Notes: generated from the letters alone by a model not told the origin. 64,000 nucleotides of DNA from an uncultured Enterobacteriaceae bacterium (GCA_947631255.1 CANRKT010000003.1:1-64000), one strand, 5' to 3'; counted from the first letter of the stretch, positions 38,947 through 48,811 are shown. A program made the numbers and translations.

Positions 38947-39801
38947 ATGTTAATTATTGAGACATTACCACTACTGCGCCAACAGGTCCGCCGCTTTCGT
39001 CAGGAAGGCAAGCGAGTCGCTCTGGTACCGACCATGGGTAATCTACACGAAGGACACTTGACGCTGGTTGAACAAGCGAAAGCGCGGGCAGATATCGTGA
39101 TAGTGAGTATCTTCGTCAACCCGATGCAGTTTGAACGTCAGGATGATTTGGCTCGTTATCCCCGTACCTTACAAGACGACTGCGAAAAGCTGAACCGTAA
39201 AAAAGTGGATTTAGTTTTTACCCCGGCCCCTGCTGATATCTATCCTCAGGGCCTGGATACCCAGACCTCGGTTGATGTTCCTGGCATCTCGACCATTCTC
39301 GAAGGAAAGAGCCGTCCGGGTCATTTCCGCGGCGTTTCGACAATTGTCAGTAAATTGTTCAATCTGGTACAACCCGATATTGCCTGTTTTGGCGAAAAAG
39401 ATTATCAGCAACTGGCGCTGATCCGCAAAATGGTGGCGGATATGGGCTATGACATCGAGATTATTGGTGTACCCACCGTCAGAGCTAAAGATGGTCTGGC
39501 ACTCAGTTCACGTAATGCTTTCCTGAGCAGCAGCGAACGTAAAGTGGCGCCAGCACTCAATCAAGTCATCAACAGTCTGGTACAAAACCTGCTGGACGGG
39601 CAACCTGATCTCGACTCGATGATACAGCAAGCTAATCAAGCTCTTGAGCAGAAAGGCTTCCGCCCAGATGCTCTGGATATTCGCGATGCTGATACTTTGC
39701 AGCCCCTGACTGAGGACAGTAAACGAGCCGTTATCTTAGTCGCGGCCTGGCTCGGTCTGGCGCGTTTGATAGATAATCAAGTGGTTAATTTATCCCCGTA
39801 G
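38947..39801 (+). CDS. panC: PanC, pantothenate synthetase
   Basis: This 284-residue ATP-dependent ligase joins pantoate and beta-alanine. The [14 protein letters not shown] segment carries the HxGH nucleotide-binding motif; VFVNPMQF-type residues appear as [14 protein letters not shown]; the [15 protein letters not shown] and [11 protein letters not shown] (KMSKS-like) motifs follow. It begins 12 bp after panB with AAGGAG upstream of the ATG. In E. coli yadD lies between panC and panD; here it is missing. Confidence 0.97.
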   Translation: MLIIETLPLLRQQVRRFRQEGKRVALVPTMGNLHEGHLTLVEQAKARADIVIVSIFVNPMQFERQDDLARYPRTLQDDCEKLNRKKVDLVFTPAPADIYPQGLDTQTSVDVPGISTILEGKSRPGHFRGVSTIVSKLFNLVQPDIACFGEKDYQQLALIRKMVADMGYDIEIIGVPTVRAKDGLALSSRNAFLSSSERKVAPALNQVINSLVQNLLDGQPDLDSMIQQANQALEQKGFRPDALDIRDADTLQPLTEDSKRAVILVAAWLGLARLIDNQVVNLSP

Positions 39802-39923
39802 ACAACATTATAAAAACGGGTAATACTGCGTCCATTCATTGATGATGCCGACAAAGTCGGTTGAAAGAATAACAAATCATGGGCTTTAATCGCTCAGAGG
39901 TCATCAACCAAAAAGGTTTTGTT

Positions 39924-40304
39924 ATGATTCGCACCATGCTGCAAGGCAAGTTACACCGTGTCAAAGTGACCCAGGCCGACCTCCATTACGAAGGTTCCTG
40001 CGCAATAGATCAGGACTTTTTAGAGGCAGCCGGAATTCTGGAATACGAAGCGATTGATATCTATAACGTGACGAACGGTAAGCGTTTTTCTACTTACGCT
40101 ATCGCCGGTGAACGCGGTTCTAAAATCATTTCAGTTAATGGTGCCGCAGCGCACTGTGCAGAGGTGGACGATATTTTAATCATCGCCAGCTATGTCACGA
40201 TGCCGGATGAACAGGCTCGTATCTGGCAGCCTAAAGTGGCTTATTTTGATGGTGCTAATGAAATGAAGCGTCTTGCCAAAGCGGTTCCCGTACAGGTTGC
40301 CTGA
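39924..40304 (+). CDS. panD: PanD, aspartate 1-decarboxylase proenzyme
   Basis: This 126-residue pyruvoyl enzyme makes beta-alanine from aspartate for PanC. The self-cleavage site Gly24-Ser25 is in HYEGSCAID, and the catalytic Tyr58 region [13 protein letters not shown] is intact. I chose ATG 39924 with AAGG seven bases before it; it gives exactly the E. coli length. An in-frame ATG 15 codons upstream gives an N-terminal extension absent from the family. It lies 122 bp after panC on the same strand. In Enterobacteriaceae PanZ assists processing; its gene is not in this window. Confidence 0.96.
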   Translation: MIRTMLQGKLHRVKVTQADLHYEGSCAIDQDFLEAAGILEYEAIDIYNVTNGKRFSTYAIAGERGSKIISVNGAAAHCAEVDDILIIASYVTMPDEQARIWQPKVAYFDGANEMKRLAKAVPVQVA

Positions 40305-40307
40305 GCC

Positions 40308-40345
40308 CTTCCCCGTCTGTTTTCAGGCGGGGGAACCACTTTTTG
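40308..40345 (+). terminator. terminator of panD
   Basis: TTCCCC-GTCTG and CAGGCGGGGGAA form a stem with one bulge (about 40309-40335), followed by CCACTTTTTGCG. It begins 5 bp after the panD stop, between convergent panD and yadI. Confidence 0.75.
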
Positions 40346-40354
40346 CGTTACTGA

Positions 40355-40786
40355 TCATTCGCCTTCGATAAGCAAAAAAGGCGGGTTTTTTTGCTGCTGA
40401 TGCCACAGACTGGTGACTGACTCCCCCCCTGCCTTCACGATATACTCGCGAAAATCTTTGCTGGATAACGAAGCTCGACATTCGCTCATGGTGCACAGCA
40501 ATGACAACGGGGCTCCAGAAATCACTTCACAGAAATCATGTTTGGTACTGAGCAATGCCGCAGCACGATAAGGCGTATCACCGATAATATCGGTAAGAAA
40601 AATAACCCCATCACCCGAGTCACAGGCATAAAGTGCGTCGCACATCATCCGCATGAACATATTGGTACTCAGTCCTTTTTCAAAGTTAACCGTACGGCAC
40701 TGAGGCTGTGGCCCCAGGCACTTTTCAAGCGCATCCAGCATATCTCGGGCATAAGAGTCATGTCCGGCTATAATCCAGCCTAGCAT
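40355..40786 (-). CDS. yadI: YadI, PTS EIIA component homologue (mannose/AgaF type)
   Basis: This 143-residue protein of the PTS EIIA-Man fold resembles E. coli YadI throughout (MLGWIIAGHDSYARDMLDALE at the start, SLWHQQQKNPPF at the end). His8 or His9 in AGHD would be the phospho-accepting residue. VIFLTDIIGDTPYRAA is the conserved strand-loop near the active site. No sugar-specific IIB, IIC or IID gene is adjacent, as in E. coli, so the substrate is unknown. I used the ATG at 40784-40786 by comparison with E. coli; an ATG three codons upstream is also in frame and neither has a strong ribosome binding site. Confidence 0.9.
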   Translation of the reverse strand: MLGWIIAGHDSYARDMLDALEKCLGPQPQCRTVNFEKGLSTNMFMRMMCDALYACDSGDGVIFLTDIIGDTPYRAAALLSTKHDFCEVISGAPLSLLCTMSECRASLSSKDFREYIVKAGGESVTSLWHQQQKNPPFLLIEGE

Positions 40787-40822
40787 AGAGAGCATCCATG
40801 GTGAGTGAGCCGTCTTTTCCCC

Positions 40823-40850
40823 TTTGTCCTCCTGTCATCAGGAGGACAAA
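40823..40850 (-). promoter_or_regulatory. 12-bp perfect stem-loop between yadH and yadI
   Basis: TTTGTCCTCCTG (40823-40834) pairs with CAGGAGGACAAA (40839-40850) around a 4-base loop. No T-run follows on either strand. On the minus strand it lies between the yadI start and the yadH stop, beyond yadH, so it may stabilise the yadGH mRNA end or separate the two units. Confidence 0.6.
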
Positions 40851-40859
40851 ACAAGGATA

Positions 40860-41630
40860 TCAGGAACGTAATCCGGTACCGCGTTCAATCAAATACCAGC
40901 ACAGCAAATAAAAACCAACGATAAAGCTAACCAGCACCCCAACTGTGGTTATCAGCGATACGTCTGTTATCCCCAGGAAGCCGAAACGGAAACCACTTAC
41001 CATATAAACGACAGGGTTTAGCTGTGACAGCGACTGCCAGAATGGCGGTAACAGGGTCAGGGAGTAGAACACACCGCCCAGATAGGTCAGGGGCGTTAAG
41101 ACAAAGGTTGGGATCAGGCTGATATCATCGAAGGATTTGGCAAACACCGCATTCAATAATCCCGCCAGAGAAAACAGTATCGCTGTTAATAGCAGTGTCA
41201 GGGCGATAAACAGCCAGGAGTGCACCTGGAAGGGAACGAAAAATAATGACACCACGGTGACCAGAACACCAACACACAGACCACGTGCGACACCGCCACC
41301 AACATAGCCAGCAATAATAATATGGGTCGGAACCGGAGCGACGAGCAGCTCTTCAATATTATGCTGAAATTTGGCGCTATAAAACGAGGATGCCACATTG
41401 GCGTAAGCGTTAGTAATCACCGACATCATGATAAGGCCTGGAACGATAAACTGCATATAGCTAAAGCCCTGCATTTCGCCAATACGTGAACCAATCAGAT
41501 TACCGAAGATGACAAAATACAATGACATAGTAATCACGGGTGGAACCAAGGTTTGTACCCAGATACGGGCAAAACGATGGACTTCCTTGACCCAGATACT
41601 TTTCAGCGCGACCCAATATAAATGCATCAT
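40860..41630 (-). CDS. yadH: YadH, ABC-2 type exporter permease
   Basis: This 256-residue inner-membrane protein has about six hydrophobic segments and the ABC-2 signature region (ARGLCVGVLVTVVSLFFVP and GVFYSLTLLPPFWQSLSQLNPVVYM). It pairs with the YadG ATPase to form an exporter whose substrate is not known, even in E. coli. It is collinear with E. coli YadH over its full length. The start ATG overlaps the yadG stop by 4 bp, so translation is coupled. Confidence 0.94.
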   Translation of the reverse strand: MMHLYWVALKSIWVKEVHRFARIWVQTLVPPVITMSLYFVIFGNLIGSRIGEMQGFSYMQFIVPGLIMMSVITNAYANVASSFYSAKFQHNIEELLVAPVPTHIIIAGYVGGGVARGLCVGVLVTVVSLFFVPFQVHSWLFIALTLLLTAILFSLAGLLNAVFAKSFDDISLIPTFVLTPLTYLGGVFYSLTLLPPFWQSLSQLNPVVYMVSGFRFGFLGITDVSLITTVGVLVSFIVGFYLLCWYLIERGTGLRS

Positions 41631-42544
41631 GCTGATTCTCCATTCACCAGAGTCACAAATAATTCTTCAAGACGATTAGCCCGATTACGCATGCTTAGCA
41701 CCTGTATCCCTTGTGCACTGAGTTGACTGAAAACGCTATTAATGCCCTGCTCACGCAGTACTTCTACTTCCAGTGTTGAGGTATCAACTAAATGGTAGCG
41801 ATAGCCCTCCAGCACCGGTAGCGGGCTTTTTGGCGCTAAATCGAGGATAAATGTCTCAGACTCTAATTTCGCCAGCAGAGACTTCATGGAAGTATTTTCC
41901 ACCAGTTGACCATGCTGAATGATGCCGATATTACGGCACAGCATTTCAGCCTCTTCGAGATAGTGTGTGGTGAGGATAATGGTAGTGCCTTTGTCGTTGA
42001 GATCTTTTAAGAATCCCCACATCGAACGGCGAAGTTCTATATCGACACCAGCAGTAGGCTCATCAAGGATGAGTAACTTGGGTTCATGCATTAAGGCACG
42101 GGCTATCATTAAACGGCGCTTCATCCCACCCGATAACATGCGTGCACGCTCACTGCGCTTTTCCCACAGATCGAGTTGTTTTAAGTACTTTTCGCTACGT
42201 TTAATGGCTTCCGGACGTTCTACACCATAGTAGCCCGCCTGTTGGACGACTATCTGTTGCACCGTCTCAAACGGGTTAAAGTTGAACTCCTGGGGAACCA
42301 GTCCAAGCTGGCGCTTCGCATTGACCACATCTTTTTGTAGGTCATAGCCAAAAACACGTACATTCCCGGATGTTTTATTAACCAGTGAACTGATAATACC
42401 AATAGTCGTTGATTTACCGGCACCATTGGGGCCCAGTAAAGCATAAAAATCTCCGGCTTCCACACGTAAGTCAATGCCGCGTAAAGCCTGAACACCACCT
42501 GGGTAGGTTTTAGTTAATTGTTCCAGTTCCAATGCAATTGTCAT
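41627..42544 (-). CDS. yadG: YadG, ABC exporter ATPase
   Basis: This is a 305-residue ATPase with Walker A GPNGAGKST, Q-loop GLVPQEF, signature LSGGMKRRL, Walker B LLILDEPTAGVD and H-loop LTTHYLEEAE, of the DRA/CcmA-like ABC-2 exporter group. The C-terminal 80 residues form the accessory region (LEVEVLREQGINSVFSQL) seen in E. coli YadG. It partners YadH. It is divergent from can, with 164 bp between starts. Confidence 0.95.
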   Translation of the reverse strand: MTIALELEQLTKTYPGGVQALRGIDLRVEAGDFYALLGPNGAGKSTTIGIISSLVNKTSGNVRVFGYDLQKDVVNAKRQLGLVPQEFNFNPFETVQQIVVQQAGYYGVERPEAIKRSEKYLKQLDLWEKRSERARMLSGGMKRRLMIARALMHEPKLLILDEPTAGVDIELRRSMWGFLKDLNDKGTTIILTTHYLEEAEMLCRNIGIIQHGQLVENTSMKSLLAKLESETFILDLAPKSPLPVLEGYRYHLVDTSTLEVEVLREQGINSVFSQLSAQGIQVLSMRNRANRLEELFVTLVNGESA

Positions 42545-42708
42545 GGGTATTCACTTACCTTTTCGATACTGTACAAAATAATTTGCGCTAACGGAAAGAT
42601 ATCCCGTCAGGCCAAGATTCCTGTAGCTTTAAGTATGACGTGTATAATAATTTAAGTTGCCCTATATTAGCCAAACACAATCATCCAGTTACAGGCAGTT
42701 CACTTTTT

Positions 42709-43389
42709 ATGACCGATATCGATACGATAATCCGTAACAATGCACAATGGTCTTCTTTGCTAATTGATGAAGATCCAGGTTTTTTTGAACGACTCGCACA
42801 AACCCAAAAACCCCGTTTTTTGTGGATTGGTTGTTCTGATAGCCGTGTACCCGCGGAGCGTCTCACGGGGCTTGAACCCGGTGAACTTTTTGTCCATCGC
42901 AATGTAGCCAACCTGGTTGTTCATACTGATCTTAACTGTTTGTCTGTAGTCCAGTACGCAGTGGATGTACTTGAAGTCGAACATATTATTATCTGTGGCC
43001 ACTACGGCTGTGGTGGTGTTCAGGCAGCGGTGGACAACCCTGAACTTGGTCTTATCGATAACTGGTTACTGCATATTCGTGATTTATGGTTTAAGCATAG
43101 TTCGCTGCTGGGGCAATTGCCGTCAGAAGAACGAATGGATGCTCTGTGTGAACTCAATGTTATGGAGCAAGTCTACAATATTGGCCACTCAACTATCATG
43201 CAATCAGCCTGGAAACGCGGCCGAAAAATCACCGTTCACGGCTGGGTTTATGGTATCCATGATGGACGCTTAAGGGATCTGGAAGTCACGTCAACCAGCC
43301 GTGAATCACTGGAACAAGGTTACCGCTGTGGCATTGCGAATCTCAAGCAAACCAATAGAGGCCATCGCGAGTTAGCATCTTCTCAATAA
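42709..43389 (+). CDS. can: Can, beta-class carbonic anhydrase
   Basis: This 226-residue beta-carbonic anhydrase interconverts CO2 and bicarbonate; in E. coli it is the essential enzyme for growth in air. Zinc ligands Cys42, Asp44, His98 and Cys101 are at the same numbering (GCSDSR and ICGHYGCGG), the Asp-Arg dyad is Asp44-Arg46, and the bicarbonate site region [10 protein letters not shown] is kept. The ATG at 42709 gives the E. coli start ([13 protein letters not shown]). Upstream in-frame codons are not supported by homology. The C-terminal 8 residues differ from E. coli. Confidence 0.97.
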   Translation: MTDIDTIIRNNAQWSSLLIDEDPGFFERLAQTQKPRFLWIGCSDSRVPAERLTGLEPGELFVHRNVANLVVHTDLNCLSVVQYAVDVLEVEHIIICGHYGCGGVQAAVDNPELGLIDNWLLHIRDLWFKHSSLLGQLPSEERMDALCELNVMEQVYNIGHSTIMQSAWKRGRKITVHGWVYGIHDGRLRDLEVTSTSRESLEQGYRCGIANLKQTNRGHRELASSQ

Positions 43390-43481
43390 ACGTGACCAAT
43401 GTAGTTAGCGATAACGGCCTTTAAAGAGGTTTCGAGTCACAGTTAAGCAGTAAGTAAAAATCTTCTCTGTTTACTTATCGG

Positions 43482-43510
43482 AAAAACGATGTCGGGCCTG
43501 CTTCAGGCCC
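43482..43510 (-). terminator. probable terminator of hpt
   Basis: GGGCCTG (43494-43500) pairs with CAGGCCC (43504-43510); on the minus strand the stem is followed, after GACATCG, by TTTTT. It lies 15 bp beyond the hpt stop. The gap between stem and T-run makes it imperfect. Confidence 0.5.
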
Positions 43511-43525
43511 TGTTACTGAGAGTCT

Positions 43526-44062
43526 CTACTCGTCCTGCATGATAACTTTACCCACATAAGGCAGATGGCGATAGCGCTGGGCGTAGTCAATCCCATAGCC
43601 GACAACAAACTCATCGGGAATAGAAAAGCCCACAAACTCAACCGGAACCTGAACTTCACGACGAGTGGGTTTATCGAGTAAGGTACAGATAGCCAATGAT
43701 TTTGGCTGACGCAGGCTAAGAATTTCACGTACTTTGCTGAGCGTGTTACCTGAGTCAATAATATCTTCGACAATCAGCACGTCTTTACCACGAATATCTT
43801 CATCAAGATCTTTCAGGATTTTAACATCTCGTGTCGTGGACATGCCGCTGCCATAGCTAGAAGCGGTCATAAAATCAACTTCATGAGGAACCTGTACTTC
43901 ACGACATAAGTCAGCCATAAACATAAATGACCCACGCAGTAACCCCACCAGCACCATATCACTGCCGCTATCACGATAATGTTCAGTTATCTGATGACCC
44001 AATTCCGCAATACGAGCTTTAAGTTCCGTTTCCGGGATCATGACTTCAACTATATGTTTCAT
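43526..44062 (-). CDS. hpt: Hpt, hypoxanthine phosphoribosyltransferase
   Basis: This 178-residue purine salvage enzyme converts hypoxanthine (and guanine) with PRPP to the nucleotide. The PRPP loop [17 protein letters not shown], the MTASSYGSG flexible loop and the C-terminal [17 protein letters not shown] are conserved. Length equals the E. coli protein with the ATG at 44060-44062; an ATG three codons upstream sits close to GTGAGAT and is a real alternative. It is convergent with can. Confidence 0.97.
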   Translation of the reverse strand: MKHIVEVMIPETELKARIAELGHQITEHYRDSGSDMVLVGLLRGSFMFMADLCREVQVPHEVDFMTASSYGSGMSTTRDVKILKDLDEDIRGKDVLIVEDIIDSGNTLSKVREILSLRQPKSLAICTLLDKPTRREVQVPVEFVGFSIPDEFVVGYGIDYAQRYRHLPYVGKVIMQDE

Positions 44063-44596
44063 TAAGTTCATATCTCACTGATTTATATAAATTAATCTTA
44101 CATTCAAGCCATTCATTTCAGTGAAAATTGATACACCGATTGATAGACGGATCACCGCACGAACCCGAAATGATACGAAAGCATGAACACAGAGGAATTG
44201 GGGAAGTATACAATATTGAACGGATTTCTGGCAGCACTACGAGAATTCGCATAGTGAAGGTTTTAGCACCAAAACGATAAAAACAGTTCAGGTCTCACGA
44301 GATGAACGGATTTTTCTCTTCTGATAGTGAAGAGACCCCATTCTTTGATGGCAGCAATCTATTGCAGACAACAGCGAATTACCGATTAATCGGTAAAAAA
44401 TGTTTTAGTTTGTGCTATCCCCAGAAAAAATAGCATGGCATTTTTCTCTGTACATTGCCCCAATAACTATACATCTATTTTTTTGAAAAAGATGAGCAAA
44501 TAATTCCCATTTAATTCAAGAACCCTGAGCGCTATTATTTATCACATCAGGCCAGCAGCGTCGCTGAATGTATAATAAAGCTTAAGGAATATGACC
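44063..44596. other. intergenic region hpt to DUF1471 gene
   Basis: No gene is seen. In E. coli gcd (membrane glucose dehydrogenase) lies between hpt and cueO; no trace of its coding sequence is visible here. The stretch holds the divergent promoters of hpt and of the DUF1471 gene, and a 16-bp perfect palindrome at 44381-44396. Confidence 0.6.
44381..44396. repeat. 16-bp perfect palindrome upstream of the DUF1471 gene
   Basis: TACCGATTAATCGGTA is its own reverse complement and is followed by AAAAA. It lies about 200 bp upstream of the DUF1471 start. It could be an operator for a dimeric repressor; no T-rich terminator context in the plus direction supports a terminator, although the minus strand has a TTTTT run before the stem rather than after. 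Confidence 0.6.
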
Positions 44597-44806
44597 ATGA
44601 AAACCATCAAAAATTTTGTTGCAGTTACCGCTCTTTCTCTGTTGTCTATGAGTGCACTCGCACAAAGTATCAGCGTCACCTCCACCACACTGGATGAAGC
44701 TGAAGCCAAAATTGCGGCCAAGGCAGCCGAGCAAGGTGCTCACTACTCTATTACCAGCGCTATCGTGAATAATCGCGTGCATATGACGGCCAAGCTGGAT
44801 AAATAA
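44597..44806 (+). CDS. DUF1471 (YhcN/BhsA/McbA) family periplasmic stress protein
   Basis: This 69-residue protein has a signal peptide (cleavage after SALA, residue about 21) and a mature part of about 48 residues that fits the small alpha-beta DUF1471 fold: SISVTSTTLDEAEAKIAAKAAEQGAHYSITSA then a final strand NRVHMTAKL. The family is frequently induced by acid, biofilm, chlorine or copper stress in E. coli (BhsA, McbA, YahO, YhcN). I chose the ATG at 44597 with AGGA eight bases before. It is convergent with cueO 83 bp away, so a copper link is possible but unproven. Confidence 0.85.
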   Translation: MKTIKNFVAVTALSLLSMSALAQSISVTSTTLDEAEAKIAAKAAEQGAHYSITSAIVNNRVHMTAKLDK

Positions 44807-44889
44807 GAATGGTCGTGGCCGTCAGAAATATCAAAGAAAAGGGAGAAGTTGCATCAGTCCTTTGCATCGACTCCCTGGAATACACGATA

Positions 44890-46530
44890 TTAAGCGACAC
44901 TGAAGCCAACCATCATACCCGTATCTTCATGCTCCAGCAGATGACAATGGGCCATATAAGCATGTTCCTGTGGCGCGCTATGATCAAAGCGTACCAGCAC
45001 CTCACTTATTGCCCCTTCCACCTTGACGGTATCTTTCCAGCCCTGGCGATGAGCAGCAACCGGTTTACCATTCTCGGTCAGAATACGGAACTGAGTGCCA
45101 TGGATATGGAACGGATGCAGCATCATATCGCCGACACCAGAAATAACCCACTTCTCAAGCTGCCCTTTCGCTACCGTAAAGGCAGCGGTATTCATCTCAA
45201 AAGGTTTACCATTGATAGTATTGGCATTATGGAAGTCAAAAGCAGACTTACCATTACCATGCATCATACCTGCATGCTGATGCTTATCATGTTGCATATG
45301 CCCCTTAGCACCATGCCCCATTGACTCATGCCCCATAGCTCCATGACCCATATCCCCATGCCCCATAGCTCCATGACCCATAGCCCCATGCCCCATTCCA
45401 GCCATGGCTTGCATGCCGTATTTCTCCATCAAAGCCTGCATTCCAAGCATGTCAAGCTTAGGATCCATCATCAAATGGAAATGACGCTTGGTCAGTCCAT
45501 CTGATACTGGCAGAGCAGGAACATCGACCAGTTTATCGGGTAATTCACCTGAGCCAGGAATAGTTAACGGCTGAATACGGGCAACCGGGACCAGGTTATC
45601 AAAGGGGGCGACCGTCATCCCTATCTGTTGAACCGGCAAAGTGACAATATCAAAAGGCTGACCATCAGAGGTATCCACCAGCACTTCAAAACGCTCACCC
45701 ATCAAGAGTTCCAGCTCGTTAAGCTGCACGGGCTCAGCCAGAAAACCCCCATCACTAGCGACAACATACAGCGGGCGATTATCACTGGTAGTAATCTTTA
45801 AGGAACGGGCATTACAGCCATTTAACAGACGTAAACGTAACCAGCCACGCGGAGTGGCATGTTGTGGGTAGAGCGTACCATTACACAATAGGGTATCGCC
45901 AAACCAACCCACTGCCGCTGTCATAACATCCAGCTGGTAGTCGATTTGTCCCTGGGGTGTAAAGCGTTTGTCCTGGATTATCAGCGGAACATCATCTATG
46001 CCCCACAGGGAAGGAAGGCGAAGCATACCGCTTTCAGTATCGTCAATCAGTACCAGACCTGACAGGCCCATCGCAACTTGGCGCCCGGTTTGTCCGTGCT
46101 GATGGGGATGAAACCAGCAGGTCGCTGCTTGCTGTTGTGGGGTAAAGGTCACACTCCTGCTACCGCCAGCGCGAATAATACCCTGCGGTCCACCATCAAC
46201 TTCACCAGGAACTTCAAGACCATGCCAGTGCACTGTGGTCTCTTCTGGCAGATTATTCATGATATCAACGGTGACGGTTTTACCTTGACGCAGTTTTAAT
46301 GCTGGCCCCAACAAAGAACCGTTATACCCATAAGTGGTAGCAATGTTGTCTGCAAACTGGGTGGTTCCGGCATTAATATTCAGACGGATGCGATTTTTGG
46401 CATCCGCGGTCAACAATTCAGGGATCGGTAATGCAGGGCGTGTAGCCGCCCAGGCAGTACGGCTCCATAGGGGAAGCGCACTAAAGGCGCCAAGAGCTGC
46501 GGAATACTTAATGAAATCACGACGATGCAC
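44890..46530 (-). CDS. cueO: CueO, periplasmic multicopper (cuprous) oxidase
   Basis: This 546-residue oxidase protects against copper by oxidising Cu(I). A Tat signal ([15 protein letters not shown]) precedes the mature protein. Type 2/3 copper ligands are visible in [12 protein letters not shown] and CWFHPHQHG, and the T1/T3 cluster in [10 protein letters not shown] and [14 protein letters not shown]. Around residues 379-412 a Met/His-rich insert consists mainly of MGHGA-type pentapeptides; E. coli has a shorter, irregular Met-rich helix here. The start is GTG (46528-46530), with AAGGAG six bases before and an E. coli-like N-terminus; an upstream TTG directly abuts that site. A CueR-type promoter is seen upstream. 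Confidence 0.95.
   Translation of the reverse strand: MHRRDFIKYSAALGAFSALPLWSRTAWAATRPALPIPELLTADAKNRIRLNINAGTTQFADNIATTYGYNGSLLGPALKLRQGKTVTVDIMNNLPEETTVHWHGLEVPGEVDGGPQGIIRAGGSRSVTFTPQQQAATCWFHPHQHGQTGRQVAMGLSGLVLIDDTESGMLRLPSLWGIDDVPLIIQDKRFTPQGQIDYQLDVMTAAVGWFGDTLLCNGTLYPQHATPRGWLRLRLLNGCNARSLKITTSDNRPLYVVASDGGFLAEPVQLNELELLMGERFEVLVDTSDGQPFDIVTLPVQQIGMTVAPFDNLVPVARIQPLTIPGSGELPDKLVDVPALPVSDGLTKRHFHLMMDPKLDMLGMQALMEKYGMQAMAGMGHGAMGHGAMGHGDMGHGAMGHESMGHGAKGHMQHDKHQHAGMMHGNGKSAFDFHNANTINGKPFEMNTAAFTVAKGQLEKWVISGVGDMMLHPFHIHGTQFRILTENGKPVAAHRQGWKDTVKVEGAISEVLVRFDHSAPQEHAYMAHCHLLEHEDTGMMVGFSVA
45301..45395 (-). repeat. 15-bp tandem repeats encoding MGHGA units in cueO
   Basis: About six to seven imperfect 15-bp units (CCCATAGCTCCATGA and variants) encode a run of Met-Gly-His-Gly-Ala pentapeptides in the substrate-helix region of CueO. 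Units differ by a few bases, and some copies are near identical. Confidence 0.85.
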
Positions 46531-46562
46531 ATTCAACTCCTTTTGTCAGCAAAAGAGTAACC

Positions 46563-46593
46563 ATAATAAACCTAATAATAAAAATAAGGTCGA
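46563..46593 (-). promoter_or_regulatory. candidate CueR-dependent promoter of cueO
   Basis: On the minus strand a -35 box TCGACC (46588-46593) and a -10 box TATTAT (46563-46568) are separated by 19 bp, the over-long spacer typical of MerR-family promoters. Within it, ACCT and AGGT are spaced by 13 bases (46570-46590), exactly as in the E. coli copA CueR site. The inner bases are AT-rich and poorer than the E. coli operator. Confidence 0.6.
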
Positions 46594-46673
46594 TTATTCA
46601 ACAAATAATAAATATCGTCTCGCCCTGTTTAACTGTGTTAACGTTTATTATCTGTTAAAAGATGGTGGGTGTG

Positions 46674-47021
46674 ATGAACATCAGAGTAAAGGCATTATTA
46701 CTGAGTACGTTGCTGAGCTATTCAGCCAGCAGTATGGCACTAAGTGAATCAGAAGCTGAAGACCTGGCGGATTTAACTGCCGTCTTTGTATTTTTGAAAA
46801 ATGATTGCGGCTATCAAAGCCTACCCAATGATCAGATACGTCGTGCACTGGTATTTTTTGCCCAGCAGAATAAGTGGGATCTGAGTAATTATAATCTAGC
46901 GAATATGAAGGCGCTGGGTGAAGAAAGTTACAATGATCTGAGTGGGATAAAAATAGCCACAGATAAAAAATGTAAAGCACTGGCGAAAGACTCTCTTAAC
47001 CTGCTGGCTTATGTGAAATAA
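46674..47021 (+). CDS. yacC: YacC, PulS/OutS-family (pilotin-like) secreted protein
   Basis: This 115-residue protein has a signal peptide (ending SMA, about residue 23) and a mature domain nearly identical to E. coli YacC: ALSESEAEDLADLTAVFVFLKNDCGYQ at its start and CKALAKDSLNLLAYVK at the end, with two Cys that probably form a disulfide. It belongs to the PulS/OutS pilotin family of type II secretion but lacks the lipobox Cys, and no type II secretion genes are nearby. Start ATG 46674 gives the E. coli length. Confidence 0.93.
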   Translation: MNIRVKALLLSTLLSYSASSMALSESEAEDLADLTAVFVFLKNDCGYQSLPNDQIRRALVFFAQQNKWDLSNYNLANMKALGEESYNDLSGIKIATDKKCKALAKDSLNLLAYVK

Positions 47022-47130
47022 CCCTCTTCCCCCTTGATTTCCCTGTTGAAATAATGACCGTGCATCCCCGCTCATTGTTAGCTATGATATTTTTCTTTTT
47101 TCAATAGGGTTAATAGCGGAGGTGTCAGCG

Positions 47131-47997
47131 ATGACCCAAAAATCGGTGTGGCAAGAAACGCTGCATGATAAGTTTGGCCAATACTTTGTCATCGACAATG
47201 TGCTCTATCATGAAAAGACCGATCATCAGGATCTGATCATTTTCGAAAATGAAGCTTTTGGTCGCGTCATGGCATTGGATGGCGTAGTGCAAACCACTGA
47301 ACGTGATGAATTTATCTATCATGAGATGATGGCTCACGTTCCCCTGTTTGCTCATGGTCAGGCAAAACATGTCCTGATAATCGGCGGTGGTGACGGTGGG
47401 ATGCTTCGCGAAGTGGCGCGTCATAAAAACGTCGAAACCATCACTATGGTAGAAATTGACGCCGGGGTGGTCTCTTTTTGCCGTCAGTATCTGCCTAATC
47501 ACAGTGCTGGAAGCTACGACGATCCGCGTTTTAAGCTTGTTATCGACGACGGTGTCAATTTTGTGAATCAGACATCACAAACCTTTGACGTGATAATTTC
47601 TGACTGCACTGATCCTATCGGTCCAGGAGAAACACTTTTCACTTCAGAATTTTATGAAGGCTGCTATCGCTGTCTCAACCCTAATGGTATTTTCGTTGCC
47701 CAAAACGGAGTCTGCTTCTTACAGCAAGATGAAGCCATTGACAGCCATCGCAAGCTCAGCCATTCATTTCAAGATGTGAGTTTTTACCAGGCAGCCATTC
47801 CTACCTATTTTGGCGGTATCATGACTTTTGCATGGGCCAGCGATAATCCAGGCATGCGTCATCTGTCGAGTGAACTCATTCAAGCACGCTTCCATAAAGC
47901 GGGTATCACTTGCCGCTATTACAACCCGGCAGTTCATACCGCGGCGTTTGCACTGCCACAGTATTTGCAAAATGCCTTGTCCTTATCGTCCTCCTGA
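47131..47997 (+). CDS. speE: SpeE, spermidine synthase
   Basis: This 288-residue aminopropyltransferase makes spermidine from putrescine and decarboxylated S-adenosylmethionine supplied by SpeD. The nucleotide-binding [14 protein letters not shown], the catalytic Asp region [14 protein letters not shown] and the gatekeeping [18 protein letters not shown] loop are conserved. The ATG at 47131 has GGAGGT seven bases upstream; a GTG three codons earlier overlaps that site. speD follows 15 bp downstream, forming the usual speED operon. Confidence 0.97.
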   Translation: MTQKSVWQETLHDKFGQYFVIDNVLYHEKTDHQDLIIFENEAFGRVMALDGVVQTTERDEFIYHEMMAHVPLFAHGQAKHVLIIGGGDGGMLREVARHKNVETITMVEIDAGVVSFCRQYLPNHSAGSYDDPRFKLVIDDGVNFVNQTSQTFDVIISDCTDPIGPGETLFTSEFYEGCYRCLNPNGIFVAQNGVCFLQQDEAIDSHRKLSHSFQDVSFYQAAIPTYFGGIMTFAWASDNPGMRHLSSELIQARFHKAGITCRYYNPAVHTAAFALPQYLQNALSLSSS

Positions 47998-48012
47998 GGA
48001 GATTTTTATAAA

Positions 48013-48807
48013 TTGAAAAAGCTTAAACTGCATGGCTTTAATAATCTGACAAAAAGCCTGAGTTTTTGTATCTACGATATTTGTTATGCCAAAACAGCCG
48101 ATCAACGCGATGGTTATATCGCGTATATTGATGAATTGTATAACGCCAATCGTCTGACTGAGATCCTGAGCGAGACCTGTTCAATTATTGGAGCTAATAT
48201 TTTAAATATTGCCCGCCAGGACTATGAACCCCAGGGAGCCAGCGTCACTATTCTGGTCAGTGAAGAGCCAATCGATCCCCAGAGTATCGACCAGTCTGAA
48301 CATCCTGGTCCACTGCCAGATGCTATTGTCGCTCACCTTGATAAAAGCCATATTTGTGTCCATACCTATCCGGAGAGCCATCCGGAGGGTGGGATCTGTA
48401 CCTTCAGAGCAGATATTGAGGTCTCTACTTGCGGTGTGATTTCACCGCTGAACGCACTGAATTATCTGATTCATCAGCTAGAAAGCGATATTGTCACCAT
48501 CGACTACCGAGTACGGGGCTTTACCCGCGACGTAAACGGTATGAAGCATTTTATCGATCATGAAATTAATTCGATTCAGAATTTTATGCCTGATGATATG
48601 AAAATGCTGTACGACATGGTGGATGTGAACGTTTATCAGGAGAACATCTTCCATACCAAGATGTTACTGAAGGAGTTTGATCTTAAACATTACCTGTTTA
48701 ACATTAATCCCGACGATCTTAACCCACAAGAACGCAAAACAATTACCGATCTGTTGTGGAAAGAAATGCGCGAGATCTACTACGCACGGAATACTCCGGT
48801 CGTATGA
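48013..48807 (+). CDS. speD: SpeD, S-adenosylmethionine decarboxylase proenzyme
   Basis: This 264-residue pyruvoyl enzyme supplies decarboxylated SAM to SpeE. Self-cleavage occurs at Lys111-Ser112 in [14 protein letters not shown]; Cys140 region [16 protein letters not shown] is kept. The start is TTG (48013), as in E. coli, with GAGGAG about 13 bases upstream, so initiation is likely weak and coupled to speE. Nearly the whole sequence is the same as E. coli apart from the last 40 residues. Confidence 0.97.
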   Translation: MKKLKLHGFNNLTKSLSFCIYDICYAKTADQRDGYIAYIDELYNANRLTEILSETCSIIGANILNIARQDYEPQGASVTILVSEEPIDPQSIDQSEHPGPLPDAIVAHLDKSHICVHTYPESHPEGGICTFRADIEVSTCGVISPLNALNYLIHQLESDIVTIDYRVRGFTRDVNGMKHFIDHEINSIQNFMPDDMKMLYDMVDVNVYQENIFHTKMLLKEFDLKHYLFNINPDDLNPQERKTITDLLWKEMREIYYARNTPVV

Positions 48808-48811
48808 TGAC

